The position numbers and the translations under genes were made by a program. Under the pieces are notes generated by a model. The model ran no database searches. It was given only the letters and a program-made list of their open reading frames with translations, and had not been told where the DNA came from. A stretch of 64,000 bases of DNA from Edaphobacter lichenicola (GTDB taxonomy: Bacteria > Acidobacteriota > Terriglobia > Terriglobales > Acidobacteriaceae), in assembly GCF_025264645.1 (NCBI RefSeq), contig NZ_CP073696.1:2790001-2854000 (forward strand), in the 5' to 3' direction. Shown piece after piece: positions 56,878 through 64,000 of this stretch; the first letter of the stretch is position 1, and each line of letters starts with the position of its first letter.

Positions 56878-57906
56878 TCAGGCAACGGCCAGCTGAGAGG
56901 CGGAGTAATGGCTACCTCGAGTCAGCATCGCCCAGGCAATGCGCGCCATCTTGTTAGCCAGGGCGACTGCCGTCACGTTGTGATGCTTTCGCTTCGATAG
57001 ATCAGTAATCCATACTCCCAGAGCCGAAGGATTACGCTCGACCTGCATCATCACCGATCGAGCACCATGCAGCAGCATGCGTCGCAGATACTCATTTCCT
57101 CGCTTGCTAATGCCTAATAACTTCGGCCTGCCCCCGGTAGAGTGTTGGCGTGGAACCAGGCCCAGCCATGCAGCCAGATCCCTTCCTTTTCGGAAGGTGA
57201 TTGCATTGCCGACCGACGCTACCAGTGCCGTCGACACCAACGGACCGATGCCGGGGATCTCCATCAACCGACTGCAGGCATCATCCTGTTTCGCAATCCG
57301 CTGGAGTTCGGCGCTTGCTTCCTCAATCCGCCTTTCGAGTTCATCCCACTCGTGCTTCAACTCCAAAAGCAAACCTTGCGTCCGTCCTGAGAAGGAGCAA
57401 TTGCCTTCTCCGAAAATGATTTGCAGCTGCGCAGCCAGGTGAGAAGGCCCCTTGCGCATCGTGATGCCGCGTTCGAGCAGGAAGCCGCGCATCTGGTTCA
57501 TGACCGCAGTGCGCCTTGCTACCCAACGATCGCGCACCCGGTGTAGGGCCTGGAGATCCAGCTGCTCATCAGTTTTGATCGGCACGAAACGCATCGTCGG
57601 TCGCTGCACGGCTTCCGCGATCGCTTCTGCGTCCAGGTAGTCGTTTTTGTTCGTCTTGACGTAGGGCTTCACGTACTGTGCCGGCATAAGCCTGACGTCA
57701 TGGCCTTGTTCCCGCAGGGCACGAGCGAGGTAGTGCGCGCCTCCGCAGGCTTCCGTTCCAATCAGGATCTGCTGTCGGTTCGCAGTAAAGACTAGAAGCT
57801 GCTTACGCGAGAACTTCTTCCGCAGCACAATCTCACCTCGTGCGTTCAGCCCAATAACGTGAAAGGTGGTTTTGCTTAGGTCAATGCCGAGTGTTGTGAT
57901 TTCCAT
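56878..57906 (-). CDS. IS110-superfamily transposase, IS1111-like
   Basis: 342 residues and intact. The RuvC-like domain has T-L-G-I-D-L-S-K-T at the start, E in I-G-T-E-A-C-G-G-A-H, and D-D in K-N-D-Y-L-D-A-E-A-I-A-E-A. The second domain has M-E-I-P-G-I-G-P-L-V-S-T-A-L, then D-L-A-A-W-L-G-L-V-P-R-Q-H-S-T-G-G, with the catalytic-serine region, and I-S-K-R-G-N-E-Y-L-R-R-M-L. The K-N-D-Y-L-D and R-Q-H-S-T-G-G forms are those of the IS1111 group. AGGAGG precedes the ATG at 57906. This group carries the guide RNA at the other end from IS110 and has subterminal repeats; neither can be fixed by eye. Confidence 0.92.
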   Translation of the reverse strand: MEITTLGIDLSKTTFHVIGLNARGEIVLRKKFSRKQLLVFTANRQQILIGTEACGGAHYLARALREQGHDVRLMPAQYVKPYVKTNKNDYLDAEAIAEAVQRPTMRFVPIKTDEQLDLQALHRVRDRWVARRTAVMNQMRGFLLERGITMRKGPSHLAAQLQIIFGEGNCSFSGRTQGLLLELKHEWDELERRIEEASAELQRIAKQDDACSRLMEIPGIGPLVSTALVASVGNAITFRKGRDLAAWLGLVPRQHSTGGRPKLLGISKRGNEYLRRMLLHGARSVMMQVERNPSALGVWITDLSKRKHHNVTAVALANKMARIAWAMLTRGSHYSASQLAVA

Positions 57907-58435
57907 GGTAAGCCTCCTACCCGCCAAGATAATCCTGCTGTAAAACAAGCGGCGGACCATTCCAGTAGACAGAGTATGGAAAGCATGGAAAGCCATGAAG
58001 CCGGCTTCCCACCCTTCCCACACTCTTTGGAAGTCCCTTCGGGATTCCCACATTGCCACAGCCTCGACGACTGGATATATGTCTTCTCGTGCTCCCTAAA
58101 CCTAAAACTATCGCCACCGCAAGGGGCTTGTAACGGATGTCTCAGGTCCACAACGTAACGCATGTCCCGGTACACTCACCCCTGAGCGAGGCTTGTCTTC
58201 CTTATGGGTGCGCGTCAGCGCACATGACTTATTGGGATGGGCGTTGCAGGCCGGAACGGCCTGCTGAGGAGGGTGGCGAAAGACGCAAGCGGCTGCAGAG
58301 GTGGAGGAGCGGAGCGCTTCCCTGCAGTTAAAAAAATGTTGTTAGGACTCTGTCGAACTAGGCCGCTTGGTGTTGCTACCAATCAGACGCAAGGGATTAG
58401 ATTTAGATAGGGTCATTAGGAATTTCTATACTAGT
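57907..58435. other. Non-coding region upstream of the IS1111-type transposase
   Basis: About 530 bases with no gene. It contains the hairpin GTGCGC-GTCA-GCGCAC at 58208-58223 and short repeated words such as GGAAAGC (57978-57995). It is partly IS end, partly chromosome. Confidence 0.35.
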
Positions 58436-58840
58436 TCACTTCTTAGTGTGAGCTTTGTCGTAGGCGTCGTCTTTGACCTTCTCTGCCGCCGCTTGCCGCC
58501 GATGTAAGGCCAAGCCCCTAGCTGCGATCTTGTCGCATCCATCCGCCTTCCGATTGCTGAGCTTCCCTATCACGTAAGAACTGTGACAGACAGCTAGATC
58601 GTCCGCCGGTAAGGTCCCTAGTTCTAGCTCGACGATGCTCTGATCTTGGCTTCCCCAATTCTCATTTCGCCAGTCGTAGCCGACCGCGATCTCAGGTTTC
58701 GGAGCTGTAGGAGTAGGACTTGGGGTTGTATAAGGGGGACCCGAGTTTAAGTCGGCAGGGCGAGGTGACGAAGACTCAGACTGACATCCAACCAAGGCAA
58801 AACCAGAAATGACAAGTACGAATGCCGCAAAAACCTTCAT
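58436..58840 (-). CDS. Small lipoprotein, unknown function
   Basis: 134 residues. A lipoprotein signal is clear: M-K-V-F-A-A-F-V-L-V-I-S-G-F-A-L-V-G-C, with lipidated Cys19. A Ser/Pro/Thr-rich linker (P-T-P-T-A-P-K-P) leads to a small domain with two Cys (V-C-H-S, G-C-D-K) and a charged C-terminal helix (A-A-E-K-V-K-D-D-A-Y-D-K-A). GAGGAGAA precedes the ATG. The domain is not one I recognise; it is probably anchored in the outer or inner membrane facing the periplasm. Confidence 0.8.
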   Translation of the reverse strand: MKVFAAFVLVISGFALVGCQSESSSPRPADLNSGPPYTTPSPTPTAPKPEIAVGYDWRNENWGSQDQSIVELELGTLPADDLAVCHSSYVIGKLSNRKADGCDKIAARGLALHRRQAAAEKVKDDAYDKAHTKK

Positions 58841-58873
58841 GCGTAGTTCTCCTCTGCATATTAGAAGGGCGTA

Positions 58874-59089
58874 CTAGACCTCGTTGCACTTCGGACACGA
58901 GTTTGAGTGTGCCACAAGCCGGTTGAAGAGCAAATTGAATTGATGACGAGACGCGGCGGTGTTCCCCAGGTCGATCTTGTCCACTGCGGTACCGCAAGAG
59001 GCTAGGAACTCGCTCGCTAGATCAAGTCCTTCGTCACACAGAGGGACGTTGCTCATGTCCCACAGCTTCAGTAGATCGTTTCGATGCAT
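58874..59089 (-). CDS. Small hypothetical protein with C-terminal Cys pair
   Basis: 71 residues ending C-P-K-C-N-E-V, a C-x-x-C pair that could bind zinc. The rest is helical (L-A-S-E-F-L-A-S-C-G-T, F-N-L-L-F-N-R-L-V-A-H). It lies 33 bases before the lipoprotein gene on the same strand. The ribosome-binding site is weak (CTAAGA). It may be real but no family is recognised. Confidence 0.45.
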   Translation of the reverse strand: MHRNDLLKLWDMSNVPLCDEGLDLASEFLASCGTAVDKIDLGNTAASRHQFNLLFNRLVAHSNSCPKCNEV

Positions 59090-59146
59090 TCTTAGATTTT
59101 ACGTGGGGTCCTCAAAGAGTTGTCTAAGGATTAGTGACCTGAGAGT

Positions 59147-59479
59147 ATGTCCCTATTCGCTTCGCCGACGTCCGCCTTAGTGCCACGCGCAATCGTCCGT
59201 AAAGTTGATTCGAACCAACTCGAAATCATTGCCGCATTCAGGCGTCTAGATTGGTCGGCGATTCCGACGCACATCATCGGCACAGGGTTCCCAGATTGCA
59301 GTCGGAAAGTTCGGTATTACTCATTTGGTTGAAATCAAAAACGGGATGAAATCGCCAAGCAAACGAAAGCTGCCGCCCGATGAGGAGGAATTCTGAAAGG
59401 AATGGCGCGGGAGCGTGCTTCTCATAGAGACCGTTGATGGCGTGATCACACTGGATAGAAGGATCTTACGCAAGGTTTA
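59147..59479 (+). pseudogene. Phage-type GFPD nuclease, frameshifted and with internal stop
   Basis: The first frame reads V-D-S-N-Q-L-E-I-I-A-A-F-R-R-L, then I-G-T-G-F-P-D. After a frameshift near 59297 it continues V-G-K-F-G-I-T-H-L-V-E-I-K-N-G, then S-K-R-K-L-P-P-D-E-E-E-F, TGA, K-E-W-R-G-S-V-L-L-I-E-T-V-D-G-V. This is the order of small phage and prophage Holliday-junction-resolvase-like proteins (G-F-P-D, E-x-K, L-x-P-D-E). The TGA stands where Trp is usual. The catalytic Asp (G-F-P-D) and Glu-x-Lys (E-I-K) are kept in pieces. It points to a prophage or integrative element. Confidence 0.7.
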
Positions 59480-59501
59480 GCCAGAACATTACCGCGTAAA
59501 A

Positions 59502-60341
59502 TTGGTATGCGGTTATGGCTTTGGAGAGAACCATATGGCCGGACCTCCGGTAATGAAACATTGGCTCAACTGGCGCGATGTGAGCGGTACGCCAAGCACG
59601 ATCGAAGATTTTCGCGCCCTCATTAGCAAATACCCGAAAACAGCATTCCTGCTGGCCTGCTCCGAACTCAGCGTCAAACTCAACTTCGGCCCTGAAGGCG
59701 AGACAAGCGCGAGCAAGGAATTGACTGCGAAGTAAATACCGTTCCTCTTCAAGCCGCCAATAACAGACCGTGTTAAGGTCGCGTTCGATAGAGAACGGGT
59801 CATCTTCTTTCAGGCTCAGCTTCGCTTCATCGCAGCCGAAGTCACCCGGCTGACGCCTGCGCCATCCGAGTCGTTTCCGCCCATTGAAAACGAAGATTTG
59901 GGCGAACTGCTCCTGCGCGCGGCCGAGTTGCTCGTCTTCCTCCATCCCAAACCTGACGAGCGGTGGGATGCGCTTGCCAATCTGGCTGTGCAGTTCGTGC
60001 CCGTCTACGAGATTGATTCGCCAAGTGACCCGTTCACGCAATTGATGCGCATCTACATCATGCTGACGGTCAACATCCCGCGTCTCGCCGTAAAGGCAAA
60101 GCTCAAATTCGATGTGGCTGCTGAATTCGAGAAGGCATCTGGATTCTCACTCCAAGTCTTCATGGACTTCATGTTCGCGGTCCTGATGCACGCACTTGCG
60201 AACGTCAGCGCAACGAGAGCGAGAGCCATCGCGCGGGTCGCGTGCGTAATGCCACGTTTCGACAAGCTTGGGAGAATGAATTGTGCGCGGCGGCTGGTTG
60301 GAGTCGTGGGGGCAACCAGAGTCGACGAATCTCGACTCTGA
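59502..60341 (+). pseudogene. Unknown protein split by an in-frame TAA
   Basis: One frame is open from ATG 59502 to 60341 except for a single TAA at 59733-59735, between E-L-T-A-K and I-P-F-L-F-K-P-P. Both sides have coding character and the frame does not change. The reconstructed protein is about 279 residues. The middle part is acidic and helical (E-N-E-D-L-G-E-L-L-L-R-A-A-E-L-L-V-F) and the end has F-S-L-Q-V-F-M-D-F-M-F-A-V-L. The last 20 residues may be in a shifted frame. I do not recognise the family. A change from TAC or TAT (Tyr) to TAA would explain the stop. Confidence 0.55.
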
Positions 60342-60911
60342 CGATTCTTGATGGCCAACCTATACTGAGCCATACTAGGGCGAGTTCTGAAGGACATTTG
60401 GCACCTCAAGCGACGACCACTTCAATCGCGATTGCCAGACCTTAGAGCCTCGGAATCCCCGTGTCCAATGAGTTTGGGAACCTACATAATGATTGCGGCG
60501 CATAACGACGCGTTTGTGACGAAGATCACGCGACCCATTCTCATTTGATCTCGCGATATTCCGCCATATGATATGAGGGGGATCACTAAGATCATGGACG
60601 GTACCATCGTCATCAAAAGTCCGAGGGCACCTAGAAGGCAACTCACAACGGGCGCACTATAGGCTACGGGAGAAGCGATGGAACGATTTACAGAAGCGCC
60701 CTGCTGCAGTCGTTGCACAGCGCGTTCGCGATCTGGGCGTCAACACCCTGACCACTTCCGAGATATCTGTCCCAGTGAGCCTGAAAAACTAGGCTTGTAT
60801 CAGGTGCATCCGTGTACGATAGGTGTACGATAACCCCGGCAGAGTGGCACTTTTGGCACTTCATACTCTTTGTAGAATGTGTAAGTTAGAGGTTCAAAAG
60901 GCTGTGGAAAA
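60342..60911. other. Intergenic before the att-like sequence
   Basis: About 570 bases with no convincing gene. A direct repeat GTGTACGATA-G-GTGTACGATA lies at about 60812-60832. A minus-strand frame at 60482-60718 is hydrophobic but not assignable. No integrase gene is seen. Confidence 0.35.
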
Positions 60912-60935
60912 GTTCGACTCCCACCGCCTCCACCA
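60912..60935 (+). other. tmRNA/tRNA 3'-end-like sequence, possible att scar
   Basis: GTTCGACT-CCCAC-CGCCTCC-A-CCA has the T-loop, the 3' half of the T-stem, a 7-base acceptor strand and an encoded CCA. This is like the 3' end of ssrA (tmRNA), which usually ends GTTCGACTCCC...CCTCCACCA. The preceding CTGTGGA may be further ssrA similarity. The 5' side of the T-stem is broken by extra A residues, and no 5' partner (GGAGGCG-like) lies within 350 bases upstream. It is probably an attachment-site remnant of an element that integrates into ssrA or a tRNA gene, not a working RNA gene. Confidence 0.5.
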
Positions 60936-61035
60936 TTTCCAAAAAGTATTATTTTTTACATAAATCTCACGTATCTCTCACATGATCAATAGAGAAGCTT
61001 GTCTTTCTCTGCTGGTGATAGTACCGATCGGCGTC

Positions 61036-61434
61036 TCACTTGCTTCTTGCAGATTGCTTGGCGGAGTTTCGCTTATTCGCTCTAGTTGTCCGATCCGTAT
61101 CTGCCAACTGGATGTTGTGAGCCGTAACAATGGATGCGATTAGCCCTGGGAAGCGTTTATCGATCTCCGCGCAACGAGAAGTGTTGTACATCTCAACACC
61201 CTGTCGTTCGCCTCGAATCAACCCTGCCTCGCGAAGGATTTTGAAGTGCTGGGAAAGCGTTGATTTCGGTATCGGCTTCTCGTTGATTTTCGAAAACGCT
61301 GCACAGTTGTGCGAACAATCCTGCCCCACAATGTTGGCAAATATCGCGACACGCACAGGATCAGACAACGCATGAAGGATTGCTTCAACCGTAACGTCTT
61401 GGACTGAGGGGTGCAACAGAGGTCTCATACACAT
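61036..61434 (-). CDS. ArsR-family transcriptional regulator
   Basis: 132 residues from the ATG at 61434, which has AAGG upstream (a TTG at 61464 is less likely). The winged-helix core reads L-H-A-L-S-D-P-V-R-V-A-I-F-A-N-I, S-T-L-S-Q-H-F-K-I-L-R-E-A-G-L-I-R-G-E-R-Q-G-V. Two Cys (D-C-S-H-N-C) near residue 40 could bind metal or sense redox state, but lie before the usual ArsR site. A basic tail (R-A-N-K-R-N-S-A-K) ends it. It is divergent from the SDR pair at 61603 and 62455 and probably regulates it. Confidence 0.87.
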   Translation of the reverse strand: MCMRPLLHPSVQDVTVEAILHALSDPVRVAIFANIVGQDCSHNCAAFSKINEKPIPKSTLSQHFKILREAGLIRGERQGVEMYNTSRCAEIDKRFPGLIASIVTAHNIQLADTDRTTRANKRNSAKQSARSK

Positions 61435-61602
61435 CACGATAGCCTTTTTCGATCGATTGTTCAATAGTACATAAATACGGAACTAATGAATCCTCCAGCT
61501 ATTGAACTCCATCTATTCAGCAGAAACCGGAATAATGACCGTTACAGGTTGTTTTCCGAGAATTCAAAGTTGAATGAGCGCAATCTCGAAGAGGAACAAG
61601 TC

Positions 61603-62349
61603 ATGAGCAAGCTAAAAGGTAAAGTAGCAGTCGTTACAGGCGCATCCAAGGGTATCGGAGCCGCCATCGCCAAATCGCTCGCCGCAGAAGGCGCGTCCGT
61701 CATCGTCAACTACTCATCCAGCAAATCTGGCGCGGACAAGGTCGTCTCTGCAATTACAGCCGCGGGTGGCAAAGCAGTTGCCGTAGGTGGTGACGTCTCA
61801 AAGGCCGCCGAAGCGCAAGGAATTATCGACGCAGCCATCAAGAACTACGGACGCCTTGACATCCTCGTCAACAACTCTGGAGTATACGAGTTCTCTCCTA
61901 TCGAAGCCGTAACCGAAGAGCAGTTCCACAAGATCTTCAACATTAACGTACTTGGTGTTCTTCTCACTACGCAAGCAGCCGTTAAACACCTCGGAGAGGG
62001 TGGCAGCATCATCAACATCGGCTCCGGCGTCAGTAGCATCACCCCTCCGAACAGCGCCGTCTATACCGGCACCAAGGGCGCTCTCGATGCCATCACGGGC
62101 GTACTCGCAAAGGAACTCGGTCCGAAAAAGATCAGAGTCAACTCCGTTAACCCTGGCATTGTTAACACCGAAGGTACACAATCTGCCGGCTTCATCGGGT
62201 CTGATTTCGAGAAAGCTCTCGTCACGCAAACTCCCCTGGGTCGCGCAGGTCAGGTCGACGACATCGCCTCTGTTGTTACCTTCTTTGCATCCGACGACGC
62301 GAAGTGGATCACCGGCGAACGCGTTATTGCGGGTGGCGGTCTCCGATAA
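61603..62349 (+). CDS. SDR oxidoreductase, 3-oxoacyl-ACP-reductase-like
   Basis: 248 residues, classical SDR. Cofactor motif T-G-A-S-K-G-I-G is near residue 13, N-N-S-G-V at 90, Ser in G-S-G-V-S-S, and catalytic Y-T-G-T-K. P-G-I-V-N-T-E-G follows. The end is V-I-A-G-G-G-L-R. GAGGAA upstream decides the ATG at 61603, although the frame is open from 61486. Role: NADPH-dependent ketone reduction or the reverse; the substrate is unknown. It is divergent from the ArsR gene and followed after 105 bases by a second SDR. Confidence 0.88.
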   Translation: MSKLKGKVAVVTGASKGIGAAIAKSLAAEGASVIVNYSSSKSGADKVVSAITAAGGKAVAVGGDVSKAAEAQGIIDAAIKNYGRLDILVNNSGVYEFSPIEAVTEEQFHKIFNINVLGVLLTTQAAVKHLGEGGSIINIGSGVSSITPPNSAVYTGTKGALDAITGVLAKELGPKKIRVNSVNPGIVNTEGTQSAGFIGSDFEKALVTQTPLGRAGQVDDIASVVTFFASDDAKWITGERVIAGGGLR

Positions 62350-62454
62350 CTTCGTACTATGCCGCTCAACGCTTGAATCATCAGACGGTTTGAGTGGTTC
62401 TTTACATCGCGACCCGGGCAACAAGAACTGTAAAAGCGAAACGGAGAATTTGAC

Positions 62455-63186
62455 ATGGGAAAGCTAGAAGGAAAAGTAGCGGTTATTACAGCAGCGACGT
62501 CAGGCATGGCACTCGCCACGGCAAAGCTCTTCGTGAAGGAAGGCGCATATGTCTTCATCACCGGCCGTCGTCAGGACAAGCTCGATGAGGCGGTTAAGGC
62601 AATCGGCAAAAACGTAACCGGCGTCCAGGGCGACGCGGCAAACCTCGCCGACCTCGATCGCTTGTACGAGATAGTCAAGAAGGAAAAAGGAAAGATTGAC
62701 GTCCTCTTCGCAAGCGCAGGCCGAGGGGAGTTAGCAAAGATCGGCGAAGTCACCGAGGAACACTTCGATAAGACTTTCGATCTGAACGTGCGTGGCACAC
62801 TCTTCACTGTACAAAAGGCTCTCCCGCTATTTTCAGATGGCGGTTCTATCTTCATGAACGGTTCAATCGCCAGCGTCAAGGGCTTCCCAGCCTTCGGGGT
62901 CTATAGCGCCAGTAAAGCTGCAGTTCGATCCTTCGCACGTACATGGTTGAATGATCTAAAAGACCGCAAAATTCGCGTCAACGTCCTGAGTCCAGGAACG
63001 ATCGACACCCCCATCCTTGATCCTCTTGGGCCCGATGCGAAAGAATACTTCAAGACTCTTATTCCACGTGGCGAAATTGGTCGCCCCGAAGAGATAGCAA
63101 CCGTAGCGCTCTTCCTCGCCTCCGACGACTCAAGTTTCGTCAACGGCATCGAGCTATTCGTAGACGGCGGAACAGCACAGATCTAA
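62455..63186 (+). CDS. SDR oxidoreductase with degenerate glycine motif
   Basis: 243 residues of SDR length and order. The cofactor loop reads T-A-A-T-S-G-M-A instead of T-G-x-x-x-G-I-G: two of three glycines are Ala. A-S-A-G replaces N-N-A-G. The catalytic Y-S-A-S-K and Ser in N-G-S-I-A-S are intact, and P-G-T-I-D-T-P follows. The end V-D-G-G-T-A-Q-I is typical. CGGAGAA precedes the ATG. It may bind NAD(P) weakly or in another way. It follows the other SDR in the same direction. Confidence 0.85.
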   Translation: MGKLEGKVAVITAATSGMALATAKLFVKEGAYVFITGRRQDKLDEAVKAIGKNVTGVQGDAANLADLDRLYEIVKKEKGKIDVLFASAGRGELAKIGEVTEEHFDKTFDLNVRGTLFTVQKALPLFSDGGSIFMNGSIASVKGFPAFGVYSASKAAVRSFARTWLNDLKDRKIRVNVLSPGTIDTPILDPLGPDAKEYFKTLIPRGEIGRPEEIATVALFLASDDSSFVNGIELFVDGGTAQI

Positions 63187-63417
63187 ACAACTGGATGTAG
63201 CTGAAAACACATTTAGTGAAATCGCCACGCCGCTGTCAGCATGAAGCGGCGTGACGGATTTAAGTGCTTGGAACTGGCCGCTGTGCACTGATGATCTTGT
63301 GCAATTTCGTATTTTGAAAATGCTCCATGACTGTAGGGGCCAAAACCAGCTGCCACACCGAAACAAACACGCTCGCCACGGAGGAGTTATGGGTATTAGG
63401 ACAAACAATCTGTCCCG
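63187..63417. other. Intergenic, SDR to TolC-type relic
   Basis: About 230 bases. GGAGGAG at 63380-63386 lies 3 bases before an ATG at 63390, but that frame does not give the TolC start. No gene is seen. Confidence 0.35.
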
Positions 63418-64000
63418 ATGCGCGTTGTTGCAGCTATCTTTTGCTTTTTGCTGTTTGTTGCGATTCCTAACGAAAATGGCCTCACGCAACCCAATCCTGC
63501 TCCGCCCAGACAATCGGTTCAGCTTACGCTGAAGGAGGCGGTCAATTGGCCCTAAAGCAGAACCCACTGGTCGTGGCCTTAGTTTGCTCTCTTTGGAAAG
63601 CGACCGCCAACGCCAGATCTCTCGCTCGGCTCTACTACCGGAAGCAAGCCTGACCAGCACCGGAGCAGTTAGTCAATACAACCTGGACTCGGTTGAGCGT
63701 ACAACCACGCGCGACACTGCTGGCCCCTATCAATTCATTCAAGCTGGTCCAGCTTCTTCGCAAACACTCCTCAGTCTTCCTTCATTTCGCAACTATCAGA
63801 TCTCCCGCGAAGGCGTCCGTGAGGCGGGAGCGCAAGAGACTGTAACGCGCGAAGACGTTGCAGCGTAGTAGTAACCCAATACATTCTGGTTCTCCGTGCG
63901 TTCGCTACTTACGACGCTGCGAAGGTCGTCCGCGTTGCTCTCGCCGAGCGCCTTTACGAGCAAGCTTCGAGCTTGCAGAAGACGGGGATCGGTCTGAACA
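63418..64000 (+). pseudogene. TolC-type outer-membrane efflux protein, frameshifted, runs off window
   Basis: Starts with a signal peptide (M-R-V-V-A-A-I-F-C-F-L-L-F-V), then S-V-Q-L-T-L-K-E-A-V-N-W. One base is missing near 63548; the next frame gives A-L-K-Q-N-P-L-V-V-A. A further shift near 63583 gives L-S-L-E-S-D-R-Q-R-Q-I-S-R-S-A-L-L-P-E-A-S-L, then L-S-L-P-S-F-R-N-Y-Q-I-S-R-E-G. A third near 63868 gives V-V-T-Q-Y-I-L-V-L-R-A-F-A-T-Y-D-A-A-K and L-Y-E-Q-A-S-S-L-Q-K-T-G. This is the N-terminal half of the TolC/OEP coiled-coil barrel protein (L-x-E-A-V-x-x-A-L-x-x-N-P at the start). Three shifts in 450 bases make function impossible. Its pump partners are outside the window. Confidence 0.82.

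Larger units (their letters stand above)
56800..58150 (-). mobile_element. IS1111-type element (ends approximate)
   Basis: Drawn around the intact transposase. It probably includes the hairpins at 56820-56858 downstream and some 250 bases upstream. The flank at 58208-58223 contains a perfect hairpin (GTGCGC-GTCA-GCGCAC) that may lie just outside or at the end. Exact ends need comparison with other copies. Confidence 0.5.

Noticed and set aside
60482..60718. A hydrophobic minus-strand frame with L-I-S-Y-G-G-I-S, like the end of FtsW/RodA proteins.
   Set aside because: The match is only a few residues, the usual Pro/Gly pattern before it is absent, and the frame has no start signal.
60812..60832. 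Short direct repeat of GTGTACGATA, considered as a CRISPR or iteron.
   Set aside because: Only two copies one base apart, with no spacers or further units.

Overview
The window reads as a soil Acidobacteriota chromosome (Terriglobia type, e.g. Granulicella, Edaphobacter or Terriglobus relatives). The grounds are two very large TonB-dependent receptors with an N-terminal carboxypeptidase-regulatory-like domain (Oar type), a winged-helix regulator fused through one membrane helix to a TolB/WD40-like propeller, dense glycoside hydrolases, and many small single-domain regulators. This is inference from family content; no rRNA or marker gene is present.

Region 1 (1-22.6 kb) is a polysaccharide-utilisation locus: the 3' end of a GH92 mannosidase, a LacI regulator, an MFS sugar porter, a decayed GH35 beta-galactosidase, a secreted GH2 beta-galactosidase, a winged-helix/propeller regulator, an Oar-type receptor, then GH43, GH92, a serine hydrolase and GH3. 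Together they would capture, trim and import side-chain-rich plant or fungal glycans.

Region 2 (22.6-27.4 kb) is a gene graveyard (antitoxin, NAD(P)-binding reductase, HxlR and NmrA-type relics) around an intact two-gene unit: an RsbQ-like alpha/beta hydrolase (the bacterial relative of the plant D14/KAI2 receptors) overlapping a PAS-PAS histidine kinase. Inverted copies of one leader sequence flank this unit.

Region 3 (27.4-49.5 kb) is a long oxidative catabolic block: two aldehyde dehydrogenases, an acyl-CoA synthetase, an FMN alpha-hydroxyacid oxidase, an Fe-alcohol dehydrogenase, a Baeyer-Villiger monooxygenase, a second Oar-type receptor, a TetR / Zn-dehydrogenase / ThDP enzyme / SDR operon, a class I-like HMG-CoA reductase, and a tightly coupled thioesterase / Zn-dehydrogenase / 3-hydroxyisobutyryl-CoA hydrolase operon. 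A 41-bp promoter-operator (38 of 41 bases identical) precedes both the receptor and one aldehyde dehydrogenase and links them to the adjacent TetR gene.

Region 4 (49.5-61 kb) is accessory DNA: an ArsR/SRPBCC/VOC operon with a striking palindromic operator, three IS110-superfamily copies (one frameshifted, one a fragment, one intact), an HD-hydrolase relic, a berberine-bridge oxidase, a small lipoprotein, a broken phage-type nuclease, a gene cut by an in-frame stop, and a tmRNA/tRNA 3'-end-like sequence that may be an integration scar.

Region 5 (61-64 kb) has an ArsR regulator divergent from two short-chain dehydrogenases, then a TolC-type gene broken by several frameshifts that runs off the window. 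At least eight genes carry independent frameshifts or stops, so large-scale decay is a main feature of this segment.
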